Assembly (NCBI GenBank): GCA_014804495.1
Contig: JAAUZS010000075.1
Span: 1-6,617 of the forward strand
DNA length: 6,617 nucleotides
From: Lachnospiraceae bacterium
Lineage (GTDB): Bacteria > Bacillota > Clostridia > Lachnospirales > Lachnospiraceae
Direction: 5' to 3'
Below the pieces are notes generated by a model. The model was given only the letters and a program-made list of their open reading frames with translations. It ran no database searches and was not told where the DNA came from. How positions within the stretch are numbered: position 1 is the first letter of the stretch; every line of letters starts with the position of its first letter. Positions 5,950-6,617 of this stretch are shown here, piece after piece. Position numbers and translations under genes: made by a program.

Positions 5950-6617
5950 ATGAAAATCCTACACTGTGCCGACCTGCACCTCGATTCCAACATGACATCA
6001 AATCTTTCCAAAGAGAAAGCCAAAGAACGCAAAAGCGAACTCCTCATGACTTTCAACAGAATGATACAATACGCAGATGACAACGAAGTCCGCGTCATAC
6101 TTATCGCCGGCGATCTTTTTGATAAGAAAAAAGTAAGCAGAACCGCGATTAACATAGTACAGCAGGCAATCGCCCTACACCCTCAGATTGATTTTTTCTA
6201 CTTACAGGGAAACCATGATGTGGACAGCTTTTTAGGCGATATGGATGATATACCGGAAAATCTCAGGTTATTTGGCGATTCATGGACAAGCTACACTATA
6301 GAGGGCGCAGAAGACATGCCCATAACGGTGAGCGGGATAGAGCTTAATGCAGATAACGCAGGCGGTGTATATGATTCCCTTGTGCTTAATTCGGACTGCT
6401 TCAATATCGTTATGATGCATGGTCAGGAATCGGAACATACTGCCAAAGATAAAACGGAAGTCATCAATATCCGTAAGCTTAAGAATAAAGGAATTGACTA
6501 TCTTGCGCTTGGACATATCCATTCATACAAGGAAGAGGCGTTGGATGGAAGAGGAGTATACTGCTACTCGGGGGCTCTTGAGGGGCGCGGCTTTGACGAA
6601 TGCGGAGAGCATGGCTT
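5950..6617 (+). CDS. SbcD/YhaO-like metallophosphoesterase (DNA repair exonuclease subunit), 3' end beyond window
   Basis: The frame from ATG 5950 is open to the last base, giving 222 residues of a longer protein. All the calcineurin-like phosphoesterase motifs of the Mre11/SbcD group are present in order: ADLH (D8, H10), GDLFD (54-58), GNHD (87-90), MHGQ (H157) and GHIH (188-191). These bind two metal ions, usually Mn2+, for nuclease activity. SbcD partners with the ATPase SbcC to cut DNA ends, hairpins and palindromes; YhaO is a relative partnered with YhaN. The CADLHLDS start looks closer to the YhaO-like branch than to classical SbcD (which tends to read SDWHLG), so no gene symbol is given. 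A large SMC-like ATPase gene would be expected just downstream. AAAGGAG at 5931-5937 supports the start. The lower-confidence point is the subfamily, not the enzyme fold. Confidence 0.88.
   Translation, partial: MKILHCADLHLDSNMTSNLSKEKAKERKSELLMTFNRMIQYADDNEVRVILIAGDLFDKKKVSRTAINIVQQAIALHPQIDFFYLQGNHDVDSFLGDMDDIPENLRLFGDSWTSYTIEGAEDMPITVSGIELNADNAGGVYDSLVLNSDCFNIVMMHGQESEHTAKDKTEVINIRKLKNKGIDYLALGHIHSYKEEALDGRGVYCYSGALEGRGFDECGEHG

Noticed and set aside
5667..6080. Open frame of 137 codons across the second palindrome and the start of the SbcD-like gene
   Set aside because: It is Arg/Pro-rich with no domain, follows the repeat structure, and overlaps the well supported metallophosphoesterase frame by 130 bases.

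Overview
The base composition (AT-leaning, with GC-rich islands only in intergenic DNA), strong AAAGGAG/GGAGG ribosome binding sites, tightly packed genes, an LTGC lipobox and the sequence character of the shikimate enzymes all suggest a Gram-positive Clostridia-type bacterium. A Lachnospiraceae-like gut anaerobe is my best guess. This is inference from style; no rRNA or marker comparison was possible. Every convincing gene is on the + strand.

Left part (1-3380): two adjacent paralogous YD-repeat (Rhs-like) proteins. The first has lost its 5' end to the window edge. The second is complete, with a lipoprotein signal, a two-TPR region, a YD-repeat array and a C-terminal domain carrying an Asp-rich DxTGDG loop. 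The two overlap by ATGA. No polymorphic toxin tip, RHS core end motif or secretion partner is visible, so these look like surface lipoproteins of unknown function rather than classical Rhs toxins.

Middle (3367-5404): three shikimate-pathway genes, aroE (shikimate dehydrogenase), aroK (shikimate kinase) and aroQ (type II 3-dehydroquinate dehydratase), covering steps 4, 5 and 3 of the seven-step route to chorismate. aroE starts inside the last codons of the second lipoprotein gene, so the lipoprotein genes and aroE-aroK appear to form one transcription and translation unit. aroQ is set off by a 190-bp gap holding three consecutive hairpins, the last terminator-like, and then a plausible new promoter. 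A near-consensus promoter within the end of aroK could feed a short structured RNA ending at that hairpin.

Right part (5405-5949): about 545 bp without a credible gene, holding two different palindromic elements side by side. The first is 136 bp with 21-bp perfect terminal inverted repeats. The second is about 230 bp with imperfect arms, internal hairpins and a potential pseudoknot. Both look like dispersed non-coding, MITE-like repeats. A 10-bp perfect tandem repeat follows, just before the ribosome binding site of the last gene.

Right edge (5950-6617): the 5' two-thirds or so of an SbcD/YhaO-like metallophosphoesterase (DNA repair exonuclease subunit), open to the end of the window. Placing a hairpin-nuclease-type gene next to two long palindromes is suggestive, but may be chance.
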